Origin: Ampelocalamus luodianensis
Lineage: Eukaryota; Streptophyta; Magnoliopsida; Poales; Poaceae
NCBI GenBank assembly: GCA_036346255.1
Contig: CM070628.1
Coordinates: forward strand, 12,973,840-13,037,839
Length of the DNA: 64,000 nt
Reading direction: 5' to 3'
The notes beneath the pieces are model-generated. The model worked only from the letters and a program-made list of their open reading frames with translations. It ran no database searches and had not been told where the DNA came from. Of this stretch, positions 44,720 to 54,258 are shown piece by piece. Both the position numbers and the translations under genes were made by a program. Within the stretch, counting starts at the first letter, position 1. Each line of letters opens with the position of its first letter.

Positions 44720-46125
44720 ATCACGAGTATACATACCTTCCCTTCTATGGTAGTAATGACCCAGAGAAGTATCTTGAGTGGGTACAAGACATGGAGTTCG
44801 AACTTGAATCTCAGAAGTTCGAGTCAAAAGCCAGGGAAGTGAGATTGGCCACTATGTTTTTTTAGGACTATGCCTCTAGTTAGTGGCAACAACTAAGTGA
44901 CAAATAACTCACTACATCTTGGGTCAATTTAAAATGGGTCATGAGAAGAGAATTTGTTCCATCCTATTATGAGAAGGAACTACTACGCTATGTGGAGAGC
45001 ATTACACAAGGATGCAAAGTTGTCCAAGATTACTATGATGAGTTGAACCATACAATGCGCCGTGCTAATATCACTAGTGCATATGAAGAAAAGAAATACT
45101 TCAAAGCAGATTTGAATTTTCAGATCGTTGCGACACTTCAAGATAAATATTTTCGTAGTCTGCAAGATCTTATGAAATATGCTATGAAAGTGGAAAAGAG
45201 ACTTAAAGACATGCAAGCCCATCAATTGAATCTGCGTCGACTCTTTAGTTCTCATTTATCCACTGAAATCATGGTTGATGGCAACTGCACCATTGTTGGC
45301 CCACGATTAATGAAAGATGAAATGCTTCAAAACCCATGTGAGAATGAGAGCCACATAGCCAAATTGAGTGAGAGTGATAGTGAGAGTGGGCTATGTGATT
45401 CCACTATATGTGAGGTTGAGAGCATCCAAATTGAGTGTGAGAGAGATACACCAAAAGAAAATAGTGAAGTAGATGATAGCCAAAGTGAGGTTGATTATAA
45501 AACTAACACATTACTATCTACTTCTAGTGTTGTTTCTCACATTGTGTAGGTTGATATTAAAGAAGATGAGTTCAATGTTCAACAACCGACCCCGTTGGAT
45601 GTAAAAGATGAGGAGATAACCACGGTTGGGGATAGAGTGCTTGCTGCCCTGTGGTTTCATAATGAAGATTTGATACCTACAACACCTACATCAACTGAGG
45701 AGTTCGATCAAGATAACAATAATGGTGTTGAATTGAATATTCATCAAGAAGAGGTAAGTAAGGGTGAGAACTCTAGTGTTCCTTTGAATATTCCATATTC
45801 TGAATTTAATGCGCTTACTTTACATAATGTGGAATTGATTACTTATGATGAAGTTCTTACTAGAATATCCCCTAATGATTCTTTATGCTATATCATGTTC
45901 GATGAACCCATAGAGCTATCTAGTGTGATTGAGAGAGTTTCTGAAATGGCATGTTCAAAATCACTAGCTAGTACCTACACCACCACTTATACATTTAATT
46001 TGATTGGAGATTATGGTGTAAACAAGTTTCATGTTTATCGAATATGTATTACCTGTGATAAGATTGCTGAATTGAAATTGCATGTTTTGGGAAAAAAAAA
46101 ACCAATCTTTTGTGCCATGCCATGA
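44720..46125 (+). pseudogene. Gypsy-type gag-like protein with long unknown C-terminal extension
   Basis: Frame fragments from about 44740 give a start of gag (EKYLEWVQDMEFELES), broken by stops near 44860-44905. The main frame runs 44941-45549, with MRREFVPSYYEKELLRYVES and DYYDELNHTMRR, a classic gag core. A single TAG (45547-45549) interrupts it, and the same frame continues 45595-46125 with an acidic then mixed region that matches no family I know. No zinc knuckle is seen. It makes no intact protein, but the reading frame is well kept, which suggests recent decay. Confidence 0.7.
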
Positions 46126-46365
46126 TCACAATGAGATGAGTGTCAATAATAGTGCTTGCTATTTTAAAAGATCTCTTAAGCCTACTTGTTTCTCCTTTGC
46201 CGAACAATCATGTACAAGTAATCAGAGTAGCGCAGTTGAAGCATGGAAGGCACTAAGAATTTTCTCCCCTATATTTGAACAACTTGATCTGGTTTGTCCC
46301 TCTAATATCTTGTCCGTGTACTTAGAAAAGTCGCGGACAACTTTTTCTCAAGGGGGAAGAATAAT

Positions 46366-46812
46366 GTGGATGAAATGAGTGTTGAGATGAATACATCACA
46401 TCTATCTAATTGCTATTGTTGTACTATTCATGATTTGCAAAACAAAAGGGATAGTAAAACGGATGATAAATACATATACCATGCATATACGTTATTTTCT
46501 TTGTTTAGTACACTTTCAGGTTACCAAAAGCTAAGGACAGTTTTTCTTGAAGAAGGGGAGGATGATGAGGACATCCCTACTACTACTACCTCTTCCACTC
46601 CAAGTGTGCATGAAGATGTTCATGAAGCACCAAAAGGTCCAATGACTAGAGCAAGAGCCAAACTTCTAAATCAACAGGTGCTATTGTTTCTTAATGAATT
46701 TCCTATTATCTTTGATGAGAATTGGCTACTACCTAATACAAGACTTGTGTTTTCAGGTATGAATATTGTGAGAACTTTGGACCCAAGAGGGAGGCCGGGA
46801 GCAAAGTCGTAA
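46366..46812 (+). CDS. Retrotransposon C-terminal tail ORF crossing into the 3' LTR
   Basis: A 148-codon frame crosses the polypurine tract and enters the LTR. Its middle reads DVHEAPKGPMTRARAKLLNQ, the typical C-terminal tail of gypsy polyproteins, which often ends inside the 3' LTR. No enzyme domain is present, so only the tail has survived after deletion of pol. The start is the first ATG and may be artificial. Confidence 0.5.
   Translation: MDEMSVEMNTSHLSNCYCCTIHDLQNKRDSKTDDKYIYHAYTLFSLFSTLSGYQKLRTVFLEEGEDDEDIPTTTTSSTPSVHEDVHEAPKGPMTRARAKLLNQQVLLFLNEFPIIFDENWLLPNTRLVFSGMNIVRTLDPRGRPGAKS
46549..46562 (+). other. Polypurine tract
   Basis: GAAGAAGGGGAGGA lies directly before the 3' LTR. 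Confidence 0.75.
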
Positions 46813-47372
46813 AGGAGAGCTACACATGCAGCCAGCATGGGGCCATGACCCATACGGCCAACCAAGGAGGCAAGGTCCATGCGGTCAAGGAGGAAAGTCC
46901 ATACGGGAAAGGATTCCAAGCCGTATGGTCCAAAACCAAGCTCAAGCTACATGGGCAGACCCAACCTCATGAAGAACTAGCCCAAGGTGGAGGGAAGGTC
47001 ATGCCCAAGCCACGTCCAAGCCCACATCATTTCTGTCGTGCGAGCCAGAAAGAGCAAAAACGAATTGAAGTTTAGATTTGTGAGTCCGAACCAAAGATAG
47101 ATGTTTGAGTCGGTTGTTTGGCGGAACTAAACCCCCAGTCGCCCCTAGGATGCATACGGTGTGGGAAGGGTACCATAAAAGCACCGTGACCTTCCATGTA
47201 TCAGGGGACCAGATTTTTTGGAGATAATAGATTGATTTCAGTTCTTGTTTCTCCAAGCATGGCCGAATCATGTCTTTGAGGAAAATCGGGAATTCTTCGT
47301 AAATTGAGATCGTTCAACCTTTCCACTGGGAATTAGGAGAGCGATAGGGCTTCGCTTGGTGGTCATGAAGTC
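46563..47372 (+). repeat. 3' LTR, truncated (810 bp)
   Basis: It aligns with 42617-43426 of the 5' LTR with few differences. The last about 127 bp of the 5' LTR are absent, and unrelated DNA starts at CTTTCGGC. Confidence 0.8.
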
Positions 47373-49411
47373 TTTCGGCAGAGTACTCCCAATTCATGAG
47401 CCAATTGCACATAGCAAAGACAATTTTGCTAGTCTTCAGTAATCAAATTGATGCGACAAAGGGTGCCTCGATCTTTCGATAAGAAAGATAATTCGATTTA
47501 AGGAGACGACTCTCACAATTCGGCTACCAATCGTACACGACCAATATGCTCGACAATCGCTGAACCAACTCCATGATTGTTATCAACCTTGCTAGAAGCA
47601 CCATCGACCTGACCACGAAGGTCTGTTGCTGCATGCAATCGAAAAACAAGTAAGAACAAGATAATAAGCCATTTGAAATTACAAATAGGATTGAAATACT
47701 CAATAAGGTGGGATTTCAAAACGGTATTATGGTTGGTCTAGTCGACACAAGCCAATAAAAGAAATTTCAATATAGCTAACTTTTAACTAAACGAAATCCA
47801 AACCCTGAAGTGTCACCCACATGAGTATATAATAAGTATAGGGTGATGACCAGGGTGTGGCAGCTAGGGAGATGGGCGCACGCCCCTAGGGTTACAAGGC
47901 CCATGGGCCCAAGTGGAGGTGGCACAACACCCTTTTGTCTCGGGTTTAGAAATAGCATCAAATTGTTTTAGCGTTTGCGGCACACATAAAAGGAATTTGG
48001 AAGTGGGCCTGGATCCGTTGAAAAGAGAACAAAATAAGCTTTCCATCAAGTACTCGTGCACCTCAAACGGAGTCTGTATGCAAATTCTATGTACGTTTGA
48101 AATCTGTGCTATCTCCGAAAACCGAATTAGATTCCAAAACATGTTCAACTTGAACTAGTGCTTGACTTAGAACCAAAATGACGTGGAGATCTTCCTTATA
48201 CCATGGCGTAGAGTAACGATCGTATCTGAAGAGTTAATGCCCTCATCACAAATGTTGGAACTTGGAAGTAGGGTTTATATGACCCCTCCCACAGCAGCCG
48301 CCGACACAAAGCAGGAACCAGCATGTGCAAACACAACATTGCACAAGCATTGGACTATGGTTTCCAATTTCCATTGGCATTACATCAGATCTTTTGGAGG
48401 TGCAGGAACATGCTAAACTATAAAGAAATTGTGCACAAGCATAACATGATACTAGTCAAAACTTAAAAAAAAAACTAAGAATAAACTTATCAAAACATAT
48501 GTAATCTGTTCTGCTTGAATGAACAAAAGCTCCTGGTTCTAGGTGCTTCATTGGTATTTATGCAAAATTGCTGATGTTAGCTTGGCATTTTGGATCATCC
48601 TTCTCCTAGTTCTTAAGGAGTGTCTTCAATAATTCAAGTTGGGAGGACTCCAACCTCCATCAGCAACAAATATATCAGGAAATGGAATAAAATGGAAATT
48701 CCATCAGCAACAAATATAACCGGTAAAAAGGTTATGGCAGATTAGTAGACATCCAATGTCCAGTCCAATGTCCAGTTAGGGGGAAAACTATAACAAGTGC
48801 ACCGGCTTATCACACAACTACGCCAAAATAATGTTCTGGAAAATGCAAACAACCCTCCATAGTCCAGTTTGACGGCGTGAAGATGGAAACTACATAATTC
48901 ATATGGAAATCATAGTGTCAAGAGAAGACTTGATGATGTTCCTGAATGAAACAGTCAGCAAGTTATTTAAATCTGGCTTTCTGAAGGAGCTCAAATTGAA
49001 GGAGGACAAGAAAATCATATGCTTAAACATAAATGATATGCACATTATTTAAACCAAATAGGCAAAAGATACTAAGCGCATCTCTATCCTATGTCCTCCA
49101 GGCAGGGAAACCAAGCAATCCACAAGTAACTGCCCTACAGATACAATGAACAGAGGCGCAGAGGTTTTAGATGTGCAGTCATGTTTATGATTGTAACTTC
49201 CATCTTGAACTGTCAAATCCAGTTGTTATTCTACCTTCATTAACTCTTATTTTTCCAAAGATATGAGCCAAAGCCATCCAATCCATATATGTTCTGATCA
49301 CCGATTCATATTGAATAAATTCAGCACTCATTTCTACTTTCTTAAGAAGAAAAAAACTATTTTCTAATCTCTAGGATCATTCTGGACAGACTATTCACCC
49401 CTACACACATG
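47373..49411. other. Spacer, no gene recognised
   Basis: About 2 kb without a clear gene on either strand. Short frames near 47864-48158 and 48183-48416 do not match a family. No terminal repeats or complete mobile element were seen. Confidence 0.4.
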
Positions 49412-49416
49412 CTAGA

Positions 49417-50556
49417 TGTTATGATCCTTAGATCATAATGGGGTAAACATCCGTCGGAAGGAGGTTGGACGGCGACGACTTGATGTAGAACGGCGCTAGG
49501 TGAAGGAGGACACCGATTGGGTAGGAATAGATCTAGAATAGCCTGTCAAGGGAACGACCACAGCTGGACTTTAGGGACTAGGAACTTCTCTATTCATCTT
49601 TGCTTGCTTGGTAATGGATACATGCTATCTCTTTTATAGGGATGACCCGACTTGACCTTTAAGAAACAATATTTATTTTTAAGAAAACTTATCTCTATTA
49701 GATAGAATACATCTCTAAAGAAGTAAACCCAACTAATAAGAAAATTAACTATTCTATCTTTATTTCCTAACTGATGCACCCGTGGGTCTGGCGTGAATAG
49801 TGTGTGGTGCTACAGTAGCGTTCGTACTGTTCATGCCATGAACAGTACCTGGCCCATGACATTACACCCCTCACGACGAGGCAGCTCGTCCTCTAGCAGC
49901 GGTGGTGGCCACGGTTGAAGTTCTTGGTGGCTCATGTTGATGAGAGGGTACGATGACGACATCGCATCATGTAGACGAGAATCAACGAAGCTCCAATGAA
50001 CAACAATCATGTTGTCGAGTAAGACCTTCTGCTCTTCGCTGTTAGCCTTCAACTTCTCCAAGAGAAATAGTGCGGTGCACGGAAGCCATGATGAGTGGCT
50101 CTAATACCAAATGTTATAATCCTTAGATCATAATGGGGTAAACATCCGTCGGAAGGAGGTCGGACGGCGACGACTTGATGTAGAACGGCGCTAGGTGAAG
50201 GAGGGCACTGATTGGGGAGGAATAGATCTAGAATAGTCGGTCAAGGGAACGACCACAACTGGACTTTAGGGACTAGGAACTTCTCTATTCATCTTTGCTT
50301 GCTTGATAATGGATACATGCTATCCCTTTTATAGGGATGACCCGACTTGACCCCTAAGAAATAATCTCTATTTTTAAGAAAACTTATCTCTATTAGATAG
50401 AATACATCTCTAAAGAAGTAAACCCAACTAATAAAGAAACTAACTATTCCATCTTTATTTCCTAACTAATGCACCCGTGGGCCTGGCGTGAATAGTGCGT
50501 GGCGCTACAATAGCATCCATAATGTTCACGCCGTGAATAGTACCCGGCCCGTGACA
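49417..50556 (-). mobile_element. TRIM-like element 1 (minus orientation)
   Basis: The terminal repeats 49417-49861 and 50112-50556 are both 445 bp and nearly identical. Read on the minus strand they begin TGTCA and end TAACA. The 250-bp interior has a TGGTATTAGAGC primer site next to the right repeat (50098-50109 inverted), and a GAGGGGTG polypurine run next to the left repeat. It codes for nothing recognisable and fits the terminal-repeat retrotransposon in miniature class. Its left neighbour is CTAGA (49412-49416). Confidence 0.85.
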
Positions 50557-50557
50557 A

Positions 50558-51879
50558 TGTCACGGGCGGACTGTTCACGTGCTCACTGTTCACATGGGCC
50601 TGCGGGTGCGTTAGTAGTTGGAAATAGAGATAAGAATGGTTAGTTTTCTTGTTAGTTGGGTTTACTTCTTTAGAGATATATTCCATCTAATAGAGATAAG
50701 TTTCCTTAGGCATGAAGATTATTTCTTAGGGATCAAGTCGAGTCGTCCCTATAAAAGGGATAGCATGTATTCATTATCAAGGAAGCAAGAAAGATGAATT
50801 AGGTTCTATCATCCCAGTCTATAGTCTAATATCTCATCCCACCAAGCCGACGCCGCCCGGCCTTCTTCCTGGTGGTGTTTACCCCGTTATGAACCAAGGT
50901 TCATAACATTTGGTATCAGAGCAGTCGATCCCTTCCAACGACTTCTGCTACCATGGTTATGGCGACAGATCAGACCATCAGACCTGTCGCCGAGTCGTTG
51001 GCTATGATAAAGGCTAACGCTAACAAGATGGTCATTAGTACCAACGACAATGACAAGAATATGGCGGTCATCTTCTTCGACATGCATGCTACTTTAGAGA
51101 AGATGATCGCGGATCAGAATGAGAAGAAGGCGCAACAAGAAGCAGCGTTGTTTCCAGCAGCCACAGCGACACTGTCGGAACCTGTTGCGGCGTTGTCCCA
51201 TCCTACCATGGTGTCGTCGAAGCCTATCGCGGCCCTGCCAAAGTACGTCGTGGCCACTGCGACACTGCCAAGGTTGCTGTCATGCCTGTCGCAGCAACCG
51301 ATGAGTTTGCCGCAACCGCACGTGGAGGTTCAAGGATTTATGTCATCATCGTAACCTCTCGTCAACATGGGGTCTCCTAGGGCTTCAGCCATGGCCGCCG
51401 CCACAGCTCGAGGACGAGCTGTCGCGAAAGGAGGGAAGTAATATCACGGGCGGACTGTTCATGTGCATGAACAATGCGCACGGTACTGTAGTACCGCGCA
51501 CTGTTCACACGGGCCTGCGGGTGCGTTAGTAGTTGGAAATAGAGATAAGAATGGTTAGTTTCCTTGTTAGTTGGGTTTACATGGTTAGTTTCCTTGTTAG
51601 TTGGGTTTACTTCTTTAGAGATATATTTCATCTAATAGAGATAAGTTTCCTTAGGCATAGAGATTGTTTCTTAAGGGTCAAATCGGGTCGTCCCTATAAA
51701 AGGAGTAGCATGTATCCATTATCAAAGAAGCAAGAAAGATGAATTAATTTAGTCTCCCTTCCAAGGTTCTATCATCCCAGTCTATAGTCTAATCTCTTAT
51801 CCTATCAAACCGAGTAGCCGACGCCATCCAGCCTTCTTCCTGGGGGTGTTTACCCCGTTATGAACCAAGGTTCATAACA
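50558..51879 (+). mobile_element. TRIM-like element 2 (plus orientation)
   Basis: The 5' LTR is 50558-50908 (351 bp, TGTCACGGG to CATAACA). The primer site TGGTATCAGAGC is at 50911-50922, the polypurine run AAAGGAGGGAAGTA at 51427-51440, and the 3' LTR is 51442-51879 (starts TATCACGGG, one base changed). Both LTRs carry a CTATAAAAGG TATA-like box (about 50750 and 51696). The 3' LTR has a tandemly repeated 30-bp unit (ATGGTTAGTTTCCTTGTTAG and onward). The right flank CTAGA is at 51880-51884. It shares LTR tracts with element 1 and the solo LTR at 38354. Confidence 0.85.
50953..51354 (+). CDS. Hypothetical 133-aa protein of TRIM-like element 2
   Basis: The frame lies wholly in the interior, 31 bp after the primer site. 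Residues 1-65 are charged and Lys/Asp-rich (MIKANANKMVISTNDND ...), and the second half is Pro/Ala/Ser-rich. No gag core, zinc knuckle or enzyme domain is recognised. It may be a remnant of gag-like sequence from an autonomous parent. Confidence 0.35.
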   Translation: MVMATDQTIRPVAESLAMIKANANKMVISTNDNDKNMAVIFFDMHATLEKMIADQNEKKAQQEAALFPAATATLSEPVAALSHPTMVSSKPIAALPKYVVATATLPRLLSCLSQQPMSLPQPHVEVQGFMSSS

Positions 51880-51884
51880 CTAGA

Positions 51885-52087
51885 GTTGAGACAGTCATTA
51901 CAGATTTTGTTTTAAAAAAACAGTGTGGAAATCACAATGGTGATCACTATCTCTAAGTCCAAATTTTTACTCAAGTCCTGACACTAATTAAAGCTACCAT
52001 CCATTATAAACAAAAAAACTCCCACGGTCCCACCAGGACTGCCCTGAATACCAAGGTAGTAGTGGCATGCAGTGTTTAATTTCTGTC
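51885..52087. other. Spacer, nothing recognised
   Basis: Short AT-rich DNA between the TRIM pair and the next element. No feature is seen. Confidence 0.4.
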
Positions 52088-52094
52088 TTCTTTG

Positions 52095-53862
52095 TTGAGT
52101 TTTTGGCCTAAATGTCACTATTAGTGCCATGATGAACAAAAAGGCCGCTCGACCCGCCTTAATACCAAAAATGGCACAATGAACAAACCGGCCGCCGACA
52201 CGCATCCAAATCCGCACCCCAGGGGCCGGACTCATTCTCCACCGTTCCCAGGGGGGCCGGACGCCCCCCGTTGTGCCACGTCGCCGCTGTTGTGCCCCTG
52301 GGGGCGGGACCAGGCGTGGCCGTGCCCCTGGGGGCCAAGGCAGCCGTGGCTGTGCCCCCAGGGCATTGCCTTCGCCCTCCCGTGCTACCTGAGCCTGGAT
52401 TCCCATTGCCGCACCCCCAGGGCACAGTCTTGCGTCCGGGACAAAAAAAATAGCTGTCTTCATCTGTCTTAGGCCTCCGAAGGTAATAGCGCAAACAATT
52501 AACCAACACCTATACAAAGGCATGTTAAGTGATATCAGTACAATGTTGCTAAGATGACCAAGGAAGTAAAGATGCTAATAAAGATGTGGCAATACCTGAG
52601 ATAATGAACTGTTTAGTTTTGCACCTCTGTAACTCACATGGAACTTGTCCTTGGCAACCAAGCCCTGAATAAGACATCAGATATGAACTAAGGGCCTTCA
52701 CAGCCTGATCGACTACCGTAACAAAGAAATAGAATTGGCATACTTCAGTATCAATCTCAGCTGATTCAACATCAATGTTTATGTCAGTGATGATCTTGAT
52801 TATTTCCAGAAGTAGGCCAGGCAGATCAGCTGTCTCTATGTAAAGCATGCTGCACATGTTCAACTAAAACCAATGAGGACAGCAGATGATGCACATCATA
52901 TGAAGAAAAAAAAAGGAGAAACAGAGAATTCAGGTTCTATCAGATGTTATTCTTGGCAAAGGATAAATACACATTTCTAATATATGGAGGTGCATCAAAC
53001 ATGATCCACTCTACTAGGTGCATTGAAATTCATTGATTTAGCAACTCGAATTATCATGGAAAAATTCTAACTATAGGGCAAGTTGGGACCAGTGTGATAC
53101 ACGATGCAAAATTTCAGTGACTAAATAGGTAGAAAGAGATATTTCAAAAAATCAAAAAGAGAGACAGATTTCTGAATTCTGATGAATTTCTTCTACTAAT
53201 TGCATTTGCAAGGTGTGTTGTCTGGTCCTGGTTTCTGTGGAGAAATTACTAATGATGTTTTGACTTAAGAGTCTCCATGTGCCTATTTTAAATGTATGTG
53301 CTCAGCTATCCACTTGAAAAGCCCTTCGAGTGTAACAATTTGGCTAGCCAATTTGTGCACATGTAGCGTCCTACTCCTAGAAGCTCCCATCAGTGGTTTC
53401 TGGTAGTGCCCAAAGACGTAAGTTTTGGTCAGGATGGCCACTTACCCAAACACAACCAGGTCCAGTGTAATCTGTCTGATCTGTGTCAGCATGGTTAATT
53501 GATTTCTCCCAGGCCGTACGGCTCAAGACCGTGTCCCTGGGGCACTGCGGCGCGCTGAGACCATGCCCTAGGGATGCGGTAGCGGGAATCCGGGCTCAAG
53601 TGGCACGGCAAGGCCACGTGGCACGCCAAGGGTGAAGGCAGTGCCTTGGGAGCACGGCCACAGCCGCTCAGCCCCTAGGGACACCCAAGGGCACAACAGC
53701 GGCGATGTGGCGCAACAGGGGTGGAGCGTCCACCTCCTAGGGGCCAGATTTGGATGTGTGTCAGCGGCCGATTTGTCTGTTGTGCTATTTTTAGCATTAC
53801 GGTGGATCGAGCTCCGTTTTTGTTAATCATGACGCTAACGGTGACATTTAGACCAAAGACTC
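52095..53862. mobile_element. Long-inverted-repeat DNA element, member 2, with captured ACT-domain gene exons
   Basis: The arms run about 52095-52445 and 53510-53862 as inverted copies. They start GAGTTTTTGGCCTAAATGTCAC and, inverted, GAGTCTTTGGTCTAAATGTCAC. The 7-bp CTTTGTT flanks both (52088-52094 and 53863-53869). The arms match member 1 at 27929-31076. Between them are exons of an ACT-domain gene with introns kept, so the copy was made from DNA. The structure resembles a Pack-MULE, but the superfamily is not certain because no transposase is present and the flank is 7 bp rather than 9. Confidence 0.8.
52450..52863 (-). pseudogene. Captured ACR-type ACT-domain protein gene fragment (three exons)
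   Basis: ACT domains are small ligand-binding modules, and ACR proteins carry several in tandem in plants. Exon A (about 52744-52860) codes CSMLYIETADLPGLLLEIIK and ends DVESAEIDTE. A 79-bp GT-AG intron (52665-52743) separates it from exon B (52596-52664), GLVAKDKFHVSYRGAKLNSS and SLSQ. Intron 2 (52510-52595, GT-AG) leads to exon C (52450-52509), VLVNCLRYYLRRPKTDEDSY. The peptide joins exactly, matching the C-terminal ACT domain of ACR11/ACR12-like proteins. The expected stop is absent, because element sequence starts directly after the final TAT codon. Upstream exons are not present, so it is a partial, probably non-functional copy. Confidence 0.88.
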
Positions 53863-53869
53863 CTTTGTT

Positions 53870-54258
53870 CTCCATACTCCATATGCACTGGCAGCAGAAA
53901 ATATAGACAGATGTACCCATTCAGGATACACAACATCATTCAGGAGCTTTCGTTCATTAAACCAACAAAAAGTTAAACATGCTGCGTTTTAAATCAAACA
54001 TCTTTTTTTTTATCCTGGAAATGTCATTCCACAATCCATATCGAACAAGATGGGAACCACAGACTGAAGCATTGCTATTCATCAATTAGTGACAATACAA
54101 TGGATCACCTATAGCAAAATTGTAAGGCATTACAACAATGGACCAAGGGGATGACAAACCCAAAAATCTTCCTTAATCCTTCCAACACAGCAATCCTAAT
54201 GGACTATTGGTACTCTCCCAGCACAAACATGAGCACATTCTCTAGTTCTGTTGTCTTA
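53870..54258. other. 3' flank of mTERF gene 3, homologous to the flank of gene 2
   Basis: It shares AAAAAGTTAAACNNGCTGC, ATTAGTNAC and GGATCACCTATAGCAAAATTG tracts with 40390-40540. It lacks the Stowaway and the 821-bp hAT found there. Confidence 0.7.

Larger units (their letters stand above)
42617..47372 (+). mobile_element. Pol-less gypsy-type LTR retrotransposon, 3' LTR truncated
   Basis: The 5' LTR 42617-43553 and the 3' copy 46563-47372 are highly similar and begin TGATGAGGACATCCC. The primer binding site follows the first and the polypurine tract GAAGAAGGGGAGGA precedes the second. The 3.0-kb interior has a gag-like frame, then an open region, and no protease, reverse transcriptase or integrase. 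The 3' LTR lacks about 127 bp present at the end of the 5' LTR, and the right target duplication is therefore lost. Confidence 0.85.
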
